Assembly (NCBI GenBank): GCA_029721515.1
Contig: CM056563.1
Span: 23,806,954-23,870,953, forward strand
Length of the DNA: 64,000 nt
Direction of reading: 5' to 3'
DNA from: Synanceia verrucosa
Taxonomy: Eukaryota > Chordata > Actinopteri > Perciformes > Synanceiidae
How positions within the stretch are numbered: the stretch's first letter is position 1; every line of letters starts with the position of its first letter. The translations under genes were made by a program, and so were the position numbers. The notes below the pieces were generated by a model. It had not been told where the DNA came from. It did no database searches and saw only the letters and a program-made list of their open reading frames with translations. Positions 47,396 through 59,567 of this stretch are shown here, piece after piece.

Positions 47396-47671
47396 CAGGG
47401 TTCCCACACTTCCTGGAAAAACTGGAAAATTATTGACCAAATTTCGAGTCATGGAAAACATAAAAATGAGAAAAAAAGACAAATGTTCTGGAAATGGTTA
47501 AGATATCCTGGAAAATGATTTAATGCAAATGGTTTAAAAGTTACTTTTAACCATTTGCATAAATAATTTTCCAGGATAATGTAACCTTTTCCAGGATATT
47601 TGACCTTTTTCTCATTTTCCATGACTGGAAAATTGGTCAATCATTTTCCAGGTTTTCCACATTTTCCAGAA
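47396..47671. mobile_element. Foldback element with near-continuous hairpin
   Basis: It starts CAGGGTTCCCACACTTCCTG. The two halves (about 47411-47535 and 47545-47668) are inverted copies built of TGGAAAA/TTTTCCA words and meet at GGTTTAAAAGT|TACTTTTAACC. The flanks CACTTTAT (47388-47395) and CACTTTGC (47672-47679) match at 6 of 8 bases, compatible with a decayed 8-bp target duplication. The right terminus lacks the GGGAACCCTG expected from the left end. Confidence 0.7.
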
Positions 47672-49225
47672 CACTTTGCTTTCGTCTTCATACGCTCTGC
47701 ATAGTTTACTCTTATTTTAGGCTTTTTCATACACCTTACAATACTTATTATTTATGTTACTTTATTTATTTGCACACAGCTGAATTAAAGGTTTATGTTA
47801 TCTTAACTTTCTTTTAGGAGCTATTAATGTCATCATTAGGCCAGAACACAACTCTCATCTTTGAGCCTTTCTGGAGACAAATGTAGAGTAACTAGTGATA
47901 CCGGGACAAAAATCACTTTGAAGTAGCCTTGGTTACTTTGACAGTTTGGTCGGCTCATAGTAAATAGCTTAAAGCTCACTGCAAACAAAGCATTATGCAA
48001 AATGCATGCAATTAATCACTGAGAGGGCGGTTCATATTTTTTATGATTATTAATGGCCTTTGCCATGCTGTGGGGTCATCTCACCTCTCTGAAATATTTA
48101 CATCATAAACAGCATGAATTATGAGGGTTGCAGGAAGGGCGCTGCTTTAAAATACAGTTTCCTTTATTTTCATCAGCTGGGGCGGTCAGAAAACTAGCCA
48201 TCCGCAGAGCTCTGCATGGAAATGAGACGCTCCCGTCGGGTCACGTGACGCCTGAAGGACGCTGTCAGGATTCAAATCCTCCCCGATGGTCAGTGAGCGT
48301 GGTGGGAGACGTGAGGAGAGAGGAGCTTCCAGCTCATTAGCCACACTACGAGATCAATGTGATGACACGGACACACAGGCAACTGTGATGGAGATGTGAT
48401 TCAAATAAAAGAGCTGTGCTTTTTGATAATAAACAGGATGGTTTCTGGTCTCTTCTAACTTTTCACAGTATGACACAACAGAAGAAACACACCGAGGAAG
48501 GGTTTTGAGTTGATGTCAGTAACATTTATACCCCGAGGCTGCAGAAACAATACTGGCAGCTTTTTGCACATGAAGTTTGAAAAACAATCATTTCAGTTTT
48601 CTGACTTTTTATTTTTTTGTTAAATACTGAGTTTTAGTTGACTTACAGATGCAACAAACTTGAAAGTTGCTGCGCAGATTTGTGACGCACTCATATTGAA
48701 ACTAATGCAGCGAGTCTGCCAACTTTCCTGTGCAATTGTTAAATTATGATTATTATGTGTAAATATCAAACATTATTCACATTTATGCATAAGAGATTTT
48801 TTTAAATTACGAACATGCCAAGACATTCTGTTCGAGCACTACATTACAAAGTGCACGCTGATTGAACAGTATTAATGTTTAGCGGGCGCCTGGCTGTTTG
48901 TGCTCTATGACTATTAATCACATAGTTAAATATGTTTTAAAACACGGGAAGATTTGAAAAATGTTTTACAGCTTTCAGCTATTGCTCTTGATATTCTGGT
49001 TATTGGTTATTGCCATTTATTCTGTATTTGATGCAGCGCTTAAATAATCAATATCTATGCTGATGTTTGAATTTATGTTGTCATAACTGTGGCAGCAACA
49101 ACATTAAATATGTTCTTCTGACTTATGACAGTATTGTGAGACAGCTTCCGCATTTTAAGCATAACCAGTTATTTTAAAATATACGAGAAGATATTACATT
49201 ATTGGATGATTCTGGATATAATAAG
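47672..49225. other. Gene-free single-copy stretch
   Basis: No gene. 48118-48420 is single-copy, GC-richer and without repeat signs; possibly conserved non-coding. Confidence 0.4.
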
Positions 49226-49619
49226 CACCCACTGATGTATTGTGCCATCAAAGTGTTTTTTGCGGCAGCGGGTCCCCATCGCAGTGTCGTGCAGCCTGTG
49301 AGTAATGCTGGGGCTTCTGGGAGATGTAGTCAGAGCATAAAGAGACGGTATACACCACAGAGATCAAAACAGGAAGTGGAGACGATCGAGATTAGAGAGC
49401 AAAACAAACAGAATCTGGACAAAAAGTGGTGATTTTGGTGAAAGTGTCCTCTACTCTACCTCTGATAAAACAAGAATGAAACAAGGTAAAAACAAACATT
49501 TTTTTCATGATGAAATAGAGAGTCTCTTCTTTCATTTGAGCTATTCACTGTTTTCAGAAACATAGTACAAAATGTTCTGACTCAAAATGAGCAAAAATAG
49601 CTGGCACTCAAAGAGTTAA
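49226..49619 (+). mobile_element. MITE-A copy 7 (subtype A-like), 5' truncated
   Basis: It begins within CACCCACTGATGTATTGTGC and ends GGCACTCAAAGAGTTAA. The cassette reads GGGTCCCCATCGCAGTGTCG, closest to subtype A. The 5' TTAACTC end is absent. Confidence 0.8.
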
Positions 49620-52600
49620 ACATTGAACTTTGGGCAAAGTTTGGACAACAAAGTTATTTGATTAATTTGTATAATGTAAAATGTATAATGCAAATATAAT
49701 GTAGATGCCTTAGAAGAGTCTTGGACATGGAAACTACTACCAATAATGATGGAGACTAGACCAATCGATCAATAAGAATAACATGGAGACAATACCAGAC
49801 AAAGTAAAAATGTCAATTCGTCCTGATTACCAGCACAGTTTCATCCAAGCAGAAACAAACACGTTAGCAGATATGGAAATACTGTATATCTGTCTCCAAA
49901 CATGAATGCAGTTTAATTAGCCTGGATGTGACTGTATACAACATGAATCAAGCAAATCAAACCTATTCCCTGCGATCCTTTCTGTTCTATTCTACTCCTT
50001 TTGAAGGTCTGGAGGCGCTGCTGCTGCTGTGTGCCTTAACCGCAGCCAGTTTTGTGAGCAGGGAAATCGTCCTTGGAGCAGATCATCAGGAGAGAGAAAG
50101 AGCGAGGATGCCTCCACCTCCTGTTGTTTGTCCGGGATGCCAAGCTCACGCTCAGCATGCCAGACCCCATGCGGGCGCTCAGGCCGGCCGGAAAAGACAG
50201 AGCTCTTGGAAGACGCAGGTTTGGTCGAAGCCAAAATGATGCTCATGCCAGGCAGAGCAACTGTGGCCAGCGTCTGCTAGTGCATCGTTTCCCTTTACCC
50301 GTCAGCACACGCCGGACCTCAGGGGAAAGGATGCAACCATCAGGGGAGCGCTAGTCCATCCGGGCCGAGCTAGAGGACAGACCCCATGTGACGGAGAGTG
50401 GGAGGTTTGTGGCTCTTCCTCCAAAAAAGAAACAAAAAAACACGCTAGCAGCCTGGTGTCTTGTTTTAGTTTCTATCTGTTGATGTCTAATTTAAGCCGA
50501 AGCTTCCTCACAGCCTTTAAAAGTGCTGAGTAAAGCACTTTTTTTAATATACTGCAATTAATTACGATTCCTTTGGGGCCGGTGGTGATATTGGTGGGAG
50601 CATTTCTCAAAATTAAGGTTGCATTTCATCCACTGCTTCCTGTCACAGGGTGGATACTGTTTTCACTTAGTGAAGACACATCAGATTCTCAACAAGAGAA
50701 GGGGAAAGACGTTAGTTTGTTGATCAGTAACTTTGTCCAGGTGTTTGATCTTTATAAACTGAGTTACATTTTTTTAAAAAAGAGCACAAGAAATGATTCC
50801 TAAAGTTGGATGTGATGCAGCTCAACCTGCAAAACCCCCTGAAAATCAGCTTTTTTTTGTCATGTCGTATTCATATTCTGCATGGAAGTACTCGTGACAA
50901 ATATAACAGTCAAAAAATATAGATTTTACTGTTAAATATTGGCAAAAAAAGTCAAGGCCTTTAAGCTAATGCATATATGTGTATGTATATGTTATTGCAT
51001 TAATTTGACGACAGATAGCGTCATAATCATCCATTTTTTAGTCCAGTTGCATCTTTGTTAGATATTTTCTGCTAAAATAATCCCTCTGCATGTTGAAATC
51101 TGATGTTTTTTTAGCTACAAGGCCTTTGGTTGCATTTTGAGTCGTTGACAGTTTTCAAAGTTTCCTGTCTGAACGAGCTTATGAAATAAATGCACTCAAC
51201 GATCAAAGTTAACATCTGCATGAGATTTATTGTTACGTGCGAAATGAACATTTAATGAGTTTTTAATACACAAGAGTAACATGTCAAGTCAAGATCAATG
51301 TCTCGCTGTACACCTGCGTTTTAATCACACTGAGGAATGGGCTCAGCGGCTTGGGAATCCTGTGATTGTTCTGTACAGATGCATTAAAAAGTGTGTTCGT
51401 GGTTTTTTTTGACAGCTACGGTGCATTTCTTTCTATCATGCAGAGTGCTGCAGAGGATGTGTGACATGAAAACTAGCCACTTGTTTTTGCTGCTGCTCTG
51501 AATCCTGGATTAGTTGGTGTTTTTTGAGGAAATCCTGATGAGAAGGGGAGTTAACCGAGCTCGTATGCAATCTCGCTTTTCTGCAGCTGCTTGATGCGAC
51601 CGATCATCTCAGCAGGCGTTACACAATGTGTCAGCTGTGACCTGCATGCACCTGACGGAGAGGACCGGAGGACTGCAAAGCAGGGTGGAAGCAGCACGAG
51701 CTTGATCTGTTCAGGGTGTGATTTAGCCTGTTTGTTTTATTTTAATGCCTCCATGCTGCCAGTCAGATAAGACCTTTGCTACAGAAGCTGTGACAACACG
51801 TGTGAGGCAGATCAGGCTGCCACGCTGCTTTTCAATGATAATACTGCAGCATCATGTTTCACATGGATTCATTTTCAAAAGAGAGTCAGTATTATTTTTT
51901 ATTGATTGCCCTTTCTTTACAAGCAAAGATGATATATAGGCTGAGTAATAGGAGGATTAAATTACATGGCTCGAAAATAAGCCGGGTCGATAAAAAAAAA
52001 GTAATTTAGCACAATTCAGGTCAATTTCTTTGAGGAATTCTGGGCCGTTCGCAGGTTGAGGTGAAACGCCGCAGACGGGATTGAGCCACGGCTTCAGGCG
52101 TCGACTGTTTCCACATTTTACATCATTTTCTTCAACGTTTATCAACGCGATCCGACAGTGAATGTTTGTCAAGTTTAACAAGTTGACATAAAACTACTGA
52201 TACTGCAGTAATGTTGTATCACTTGACAGACAGTTGCAGCTGTTGATGAAACCCTCACATCATCATGTTCCAAGTGTGGGAGGACTAAAATTAACATAGT
52301 GGAGGAGCAGAAACAGCCTCTGCGCCACGTCTCAACACATACTAACCAGGTGGATATGGATGCCCTCCTCCCATCTCCCTCATCAGCGCCGCCAAACCAA
52401 ACGCTGTGGCTCTCATTTGTTTGCCTGCGTGAAAAATAATGGCGGCAGGAGCAGGTGGAATATTGCTTCGGCAGCTAACCCATATGGATCCAGAAAGCTG
52501 CTTGCCAAGTCCAAACTCCACTTTTACAAGCACATCTGGAGGAGAATCACCATATTAATTGCCAGTTAATGTGTTTACACACAACACGGATTAAACCCTG

Positions 52601-53115
52601 AGAGAAGTTGCTTGACCCGGGTCATGCGGTCAGCGGGAGGCTGGTGTTTCTGGGTAGAAAAGCAGTGGGGAGAGGTGTCGAGCCAAGCGTGTGGACAAAG
52701 GCGTATCCGTAAGCTAATAAACATGGCAGCTGAAAACCATCTGTCATGTAGCTTTTCTGGTGTTTTGACAGCATTTATGTCAATATCCTGTGACGGCTGC
52801 TAACAGCTGAGCAGCAGTAAAAGTTCACATCGTCACATGAGGCGCTTTGTTGAACACACCTGCATTTTTTTTATGTTGATACAGGATGGGTGCTCACAGC
52901 AGGAGGTGAGTGATTTTAGGGGCTCAAGTCAGGGTTGACAGACATTTAGCATGTCAGTGATGCTGCTGCGGATGTTTACCTTGTTTTAAATATAACCTAG
53001 ACAGGACTGCAAGCTTTAGACATTTAACACAAACAGCTATTAAAACAAACGATAGAGTAATGTCTACCTGAGCAGAGAATAAAGAGCTTGTGCTTCATTT
53101 CCTTCCATCGCTGGA
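49620..53115. other. Gene-free stretch with a GC-rich island
   Basis: 49990-50400 is a GC- and CpG-rich island with overlapping open frames on both strands (longest 103 codons, plus) but no recognised domain and no strong donor. The rest is AT-rich single-copy sequence. One microexon candidate is listed separately. Confidence 0.45.
52885..52905 (+). other. Candidate 21-nt microexon (plus strand)
   Basis: A T-rich acceptor (TTTTTTTTATGTTGATACAG|) is followed by 21 nt reading DGCSQQE in phase 0 and then GAG|GTGAGT, a near-perfect donor. Length is a multiple of three, as for neuronal microexons. Alone, such a short match can arise by chance in 64 kb. Confidence 0.22.
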
Positions 53116-53123
53116 CTGGTTGT

Positions 53124-53349
53124 TAGGGGTGGGTATCGGCAAAGACTTCACGATACGATACATATCGCGATACTTGAGTCACAATACGATACGTTATTGC
53201 GATATTGTGATATCACAGTCAGAGCTATTGCAGTTTGCAGTTTTTTGCAGGGGAAAAAAATCAATATTAAGAAATTAAAAATCAATATTATATCAAAAGA
53301 AAAAGTATTGTGATATATTGCAATATCTCTATTTTTTTTACCACCCCTA
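53124..53349. mobile_element. hAT-like element, TAGGGGTGGG family, with perfect 8-bp target duplication
   Basis: It starts TAGGGGTGGGTATCGGCAAA and ends TACCACCCCTA. It is flanked by CTGGTTGT on both sides (53116-53123 and 53350-53357), an exact 8-bp duplication, the signature of hAT transposition. At 226 bp it is the most compact copy and the best reference for the family ends. Confidence 0.88.
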
Positions 53350-53357
53350 CTGGTTGT

Positions 53358-56054
53358 TTGTGCCTTTTATGGCCGGCACTCTACACTGTTATACATCATA
53401 CGAAGTCATGACAGAAACACCACCACCCTGACTGTTAGCAACGGCTCACCGTCATGTTGAGAGCCACTGAGAGGCAGAACAAATGCTTCCAGTCCTCTAT
53501 TTAGCACCTTTAAGTCGAGCAGACTTAAGACCACAAAAAAAATGAAAAGACTTGTACAGATATGAAAAAAAATCCTCCAAACATTTGGTCTGTCATAGAG
53601 TGTTTTTTTTGTATTTTAGCAGCTTCATTTCAGAGACAAATGAAAACTTGAGCCACACACCTGTATTGTTTTTCGCAACCTGAGGAAAGGCGATGCAGCT
53701 AATTGCAGGAAGTGTTTTATCACACAGCGTGACAGCTAACACACTGACTTAATTACTTCCATGACAGCGGCTGGAGAATAAGAAATAAGCACAAAACTGA
53801 CAAAACAAAAGGACGGGAAGCTAATGCTTCTGGTCTTTGCTAGCTCAGAGTATGAAGTCAACTAACAGTTTTACCATCTAATTCTTAAAAACTGGTCTTC
53901 CTGACAGTTTTGTCCCTTTTGTCCCACCTTTTTCAGATGTTATGTTGGGATTTTAGTGTGACTTCTAAGTAAAAAAAAACTAGAAAGAAAGGGCATACCA
54001 GAGGAAAAGTTACCTGTCACCCTCACCTCCTGTTATAATGGACCTGTTTTATGGCCCGTAGAGGCTAATTCTGGCTGATAGCAGCAGCAGGCGGCACCGG
54101 AGCCTCCGTCCCTCCCTCCTCGTCCTCGAGATAGCCTCACGTCTCCGAGGGTTTGGTTTAGAGGGACCTCCTAATGAGAGATTCACTGTATGGAGATAAT
54201 CATGGGGGAAGGCAACATCTCGCTCAGGCCTAATGAGTAAGATAAGTGCTCTTCAGTGGTTTTTCATGCGGCGCCCTCCTCCTCCTGACCTGTCACAGTG
54301 TGGGGCTTCAAGTGGTCGCAGACAATCAGCTAGAAAAACACCAAGGGCACGCCTCGTCGCATGGCGAGCGCAAACACTTGGCGACGCACACGCACATACA
54401 TGCAAACCCAAACGGTAAAAGGACAAAGCACGGCGCTGTCTTATAAACCAGACACCTGGCCGATTGAAGGGAAAACGAGTGAGCGGAGTCAGAAACGCGT
54501 GGTCTTGTTTATTGCTTTAGAGGGTTAGCTGGCGAGGAGGCAGCCATTGTGTGATGATGAGAGTGGCCTCTCTGGAGACGGGGCGTTCACACACTGGTGA
54601 AGGAGCTAATACAGACTTTCATTAGGATGCACACTTCAACACACTGTCATAGTATTTACAGTCTCACACTGGGGAAACAAATAAACTGCGTGATTAACAA
54701 GTTTTCCTGATGCCTGGCGCTTCGCTGTGCGCGCATTGGAGTGCCACCTCGTCGACTTAATGATTCTTAATGGTTTCTTAATGACTTCTTAATGACTTCA
54801 TCAGGAAGATCCTGCAACAGCACATTCTGACAAGCGGGAGCCTCCCCTCGAGAGCCAGGATCACAGCACAGCCCTAACCCCTCTTCACTTTTCTGCTCAA
54901 ATAACACACACTTTAAATCTGCTTATCTGAGGCAGCGTCTCCGCCTCACATGACACGAGCATTTGATCCGTGGTTAACTACGGGGGATATGTGATGTAAT
55001 GCGATGTGAAAGCACGCGAGCCAATGTGTGGGAACGCACTAAAAGGCGAATAGGGATGTCCACCTAGGTTGTGGGCAAACGCAGTCACATCAAACTAATC
55101 TCAGAACATTGGAGTGACATCTAGTGTTGTGTAACCAGAATTAAACTGCATTGTATGAGGGTATCTAGGAATCCCATTTGGTAGCGTTCAGTGCAAAGCT
55201 GTTACAGTGGTGTAAGACTGGAGGAGCAGTGATCGTAGTGTTTCACTACAGCAGCACGGACACTCAAAAGTCCAGCGAGAGGCACACTTTTGAGTTGGAA
55301 ACAAACTCTCCAAGCAGTTAATGACATCGAATTTTCTGGGTCGCCTCCGTGTCTCTGAGCAACAAACAGTTTGGAGTAGGAGTAGGCCGCCGTGTCGCTT
55401 TCAGCCTGCGAATTATCCTCCTATCTCTGCCGGCTGAAAAGGCTCTTTTCATCTCGACCATGTTCGACAGGATTAAAAGAGAAGTTTGCCTTTCTTTGAA
55501 CAAATTCTTAATTATTTTTGATAAAACAAAAGTTAATTAGCCGACGAGACAATTACGATCGTCAGTGTCCTCATCTAACAGGGATTCAAAGGACTTGAAT
55601 AAACTCCAAAAGAGAACTGAAAGTTAAGCAAAGTTCAAAGAAAAAAATGAAGCCAATACCCGAAAACATACTTTACATTCACATGCATGCGTACGCATTT
55701 AACGACTGGTTAACAAATTGCATTAGCAGAGGAGCGTGACTGCACCTGTCCTGATGGATGTCCTCTTTATGGGACGTGGAGAGAAGACGAGGCTTCAGCC
55801 AAACACTCAGAGAATAATGCATAGCCGGCCATGTGTCGCCCAGATACCGATGCCCAAAAACACAGAGAGACATGCTCTGCTTTATCCAGTGCAACCAGGA
55901 GGAAAGGTGATTGAGGCGCATTTCTTCTTCCATGTTAACAATGAATGCAGTGATACGGTTTTACAGCCCTGAGCTGTTTCTGTTCAGTTTTTATTGACAG
56001 GCCTGGGGCTTCGTCAACACAGGTCTTAGCTGGTCTGGTGTTCAGGTAGTGTGT
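53358..56054. other. Gene-free single-copy stretch
   Basis: No gene. A 12-bp tandem of CTTAATGACTT lies near 54768-54800. 55310-55600 is single-copy with TTAATTAG and AATTAC cores and may be regulatory. Confidence 0.45.
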
Positions 56055-56377
56055 TAGTGGTATCAATATGGCAAAATATCATTCCCTTTTTCTTCTGATA
56101 TAATATTGATTTTTAATTTCCCCCAAAAAAGTCATGTTTGGGGCTGATTATAAATTCAGAATGACTTCCACATGATGAAATAAAACCTCATACCTATATG
56201 TATGTATATACAAATATATGTAGATATATACAACTTGTATTTTAAGCTGCATTTTAAATTTCTCAGTAATCTATGTAGAAAATCAAAATATCACATTATT
56301 ACAATAATATATTGTATCGTGACTCAAGTATCGCGATAAATATCATATTGTGAAGTCCTTGCAAATACCCATCCCTA
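56055..56377. mobile_element. hAT-like element, TAGGGGTGGG family, degenerate copy
   Basis: The left end is decayed (TAGTGGTATCAATATGGCAA) and the right end reads AATACCCATCCCTA. The interior matches the copy at 20754 (TTGTATTTTAAGCTGCATTT, CAATCTATGTAGA-like). No clear target duplication. Confidence 0.7.
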
Positions 56378-56739
56378 CTGTATAATGTGCAATACTAATA
56401 ATATGCATTTATATACGCATACATAAGGTCTGCAGTTCCTGAATAATTTCCAATGCAATGTGGGAGCATTTATATATACAATATTTGTTAAATAAATAAT
56501 GCCATATTGTAAAATATCATTTACAGGGTAGAATGATGAATTAATATGCATTTGGGTTTAAATGAAGCAACACCGCCAACTAGATCTAACTTAAACTTAA
56601 CTTAAATAGCTGAGAACCTAGGTCTCTTTTTGCTTATATTTTATATTATTTTAAAGCACATGTACATATCTAAATGATGACCATTTACATAGTATTTTTT
56701 TTTTTAATTTTGAATTTCATTTCAGCCCTTTAACACCTG

Positions 56740-57017
56740 CAACAACGATATAACTTGAAGGCATAACACTTAATTTTTTTCTACAACTTTAACTTCACAA
56801 CTTTCCAGAACAAAGAAATGAACTTTGTGAACAAAATAAAGTGAAAAATGGCAGTAAATCTCTGAATCCTGTGTTTTCCTATTGACATTAAATGCACCAT
56901 CTGAAAATTTAAAACCCACAACAAATTTTCGGTAAATTTAAGACAATTTAAGACCTTAATTACCCAGATTTTAATTTAAGACATTTTAAGAATTTTTAAG
57001 GAACGGCGGGAACCCTG
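56740..57017. mobile_element. CAGGGTTC...GAACCCTG family, 5'-truncated copy
   Basis: It shares TAACTTGAAGGCATAACACTT-like and GGTAAATTTAAGACAATTTA with the copy at 25529-25890 and ends GGCGGGAACCCTG. The left inverted end is missing. Confidence 0.65.
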
Positions 57018-58543
57018 TAGTATAAAAAGTTTGATTTTATATTTTATATTATAGCTATTACGATTACTTTATATTTGTATTTTTTGGAAACCATCAAACA
57101 GAGGGGTTTAGCATATATAGCAAAAAAGACTATTTTTGAAACTGTTTAAATTTCTGAAAATAAGGTAGTGAAGTAAATATTGATCTGGTATTAGTCCTGA
57201 TTGTTCTGTACGTCTCTGCGGTGCGTCAGACTCATGTGGTGTGACCTTCCTCTGGAGGCCTTTAAACACATCCTGCAGCTATTAGACCACCAGGGTGTGA
57301 GTCTGTGGAGATGACAGAAGAAACCATGACGTGTCTTCACTGTGAGGATCGACCACTTCCCTCGAAGCATCCGAACGGCGTTTAGAGAAAGAAACACAGA
57401 CACAGAAACAGTAGGAGGATTTACTGCCGGCGGGATTTACTCCTTGTTCCAATTTGCGGGGAGATTACTCACTTTTTCATCATTCCTTTATTTATTCCAT
57501 TCTGAAATTCATTTCTAATTTACCTGAAGGAAAACAAAAATATCACGCCAAATGCATAAATACTGTCAGAGTGAACAGATAATGACAGCAGGTCAAGTTG
57601 TGAGTGAGTCACGTCTTCGCTTCTGGAGGGAAGTGATTACCGTAACACGGCGCCGACAATCACCGCCGAGATAATTCCTTTCCTCACATGGAGCTCAAAT
57701 TGTATTATGTCACACTGTATTTCGCATATGCTATCAAAAACTGGATTTAGATATGCAAACTATCTGGAAATTCTAAAAAAGAAAAGAAAACACGCAGCCA
57801 CGGGGTTGGCATCCAGGCGTGTCACTTTGTCAAGCTGTCTGCTTTCTGAGAGAGCTTGATGGTTTCTCAGGGAGGGGAAGAGGAAAAAAAAAAGGCATGC
57901 TCTTCTCCAAGATGAACAGATGGCAGAGTCTAAGTGTGGAGATTTGTTTTATATCTCCATCCCATGTTGTGGCGCAGGAGATGTGGGCTTCCGCTTTCTT
58001 TCTTTCTTTGTTTTTTCTTTCTCCTCCTTCTTCAAACCTTATCTCACAGGATAACGGATGCATGCAATGTTTAAGCTAATGAGGAGTGGGCGTCGCTTTG
58101 TCTTCCTCTTTATTTCTTCCCCTCTCTCCCACTGACACATCCTCGTGCTTTCCATTCTCCCTCAAACCCACGCTCCGAGCGGAAACCTATATGCCAAACA
58201 ATTATGAAACACAATTTGTGGAGTGCTGCTCGCATCCCGGGTGGCCGTCGAAAAAAAAAACAAAAAAAAACAGTTCCCCAGCAGCTACTGACGGCAGCGA
58301 CAGTCAAAGTCAAAAGAACATAATGCTCACGGAGCTGGAGATTATATGAGGTCAGTGCACCGCTGATTCTTGAGCAAAGTGGAGAGGAAGAGGAAGAGGA
58401 AGAGTGCAGTTCAGCGGCAGGTCAAAGTTGTGTGGCTGTAAACGACGGTCACATCTCAACAGCAAAGTTCATAGAGATCCACAGAAAACACACCAAGTCA
58501 AGTGATGAGTTTAAAAAAGGAACACACCTGAACACTAACAGAA
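57018..58543. other. Gene-free single-copy stretch
   Basis: No gene. A GGAAGA hexamer repeat lies near 58383-58404. 57560-57780 is listed separately as a possible regulatory segment. Confidence 0.45.
57560..57780. promoter_or_regulatory. Candidate conserved non-coding element
   Basis: Single-copy block with CpG (CGGCGCCGACAATCACCGCC), POU-like ATATGCAAAC and CGCATATGC, and no repeat similarity. Unproven. Confidence 0.18.
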
Positions 58544-59567
58544 GGTGGGTATTGGCAAGGACGTCACGATACGCTACATATCACGATACTTCAGTCACTA
58601 TGTGACATATTATTGTGATATTGCGATTTTCTACAGAGATTACTGAGAAATTCAAAATGCACCTTAAAATACAAGCTGTAAATCTGTGCAGTATACATAT
58701 ATACAGTATGTATGGATACATATATACATGCATTTACATATACACTAGGGGTGGGTATAGGCAAGGACTTCATGATACGATACATATCACCATACTTCAG
58801 TCACGATGCAATGCATTATTGTTATAATGTGATATTCAATAACAAATATGACAAATTTAAAATGCAGCTTAAAACACAATATATGTATGTATATATGTGT
58901 ACACAAATGTATCTGTACATGTACACGTACATATTTATACACACATGCACATGCATATATACTCGGACTCTCAAAGGTACAGTGTTAATGTGATCAATCG
59001 GCCCAAAAATGACTTTTTTTGGGGAAAAAAAAATAAAAAATTTAAATTTGATATTATATTAGAAGAAAAACTATCACGATATATTGCCATGTCAATATTT
59101 TTCCCCACCCCTATTATATAAATACATATATACATACATATAGATGTCGAAGGTGGATTATTAATTTTTTTTATTTAATTTCTTCAACATGTGGACGTCC
59201 TTCTGGATTTACAATCAGCCCAAAATATTACTTTTTTAGGTGGGAAGAAAAAAACGATATTAAGAAATTAAAAATACATATTACATCAGAACAAAAACTA
59301 TCGCGATATATTGCCATATCAATATTTTTCCCCACCCTTAATATATACATACATATATACATACATATAAATGTCGAAGGTGGATTATTATTTTTTTAAA
59401 ATTTAATTTCTTCAACATGTGGACGTCCTTCTGGATTTACGATCAGCCCAAAATATTACTTTTTTAGGTGGGAAAAAAAAACAATATTAAGAAATTAAAA
59501 ATACTTATTACATCAGAACAAAAACTATCGCGATACACTGCCATATTAATATATTTTCCCACTCCTA
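58544..59567. mobile_element. TAGGGGTGGG hAT-like cluster with tandem 3' part (exact 227-bp period)
   Basis: Two left-end modules lie at 58544 and 58747 (the second is a clean TAGGGGTGGGTATAGGCAAG). They are followed by three right-end modules, with equivalent positions at 59081, 59308 and 59535, that is exactly 227 bp apart. The 227-bp unit (from about 59114 and from about 59341) includes AATGTCGAAGGTGGATTATT, then TTCAACATGTGGACGTCCTT and CTATCGCGATATATTGCCAT. The cluster ends at CCCACTCCTA. No coding capacity. Confidence 0.75.

Noticed and set aside
49992..50354. GC-rich overlapping frames, one starting with a leucine-rich stretch like a signal peptide
   Set aside because: No start, splice or domain support; the leucines come from CTG triplets.
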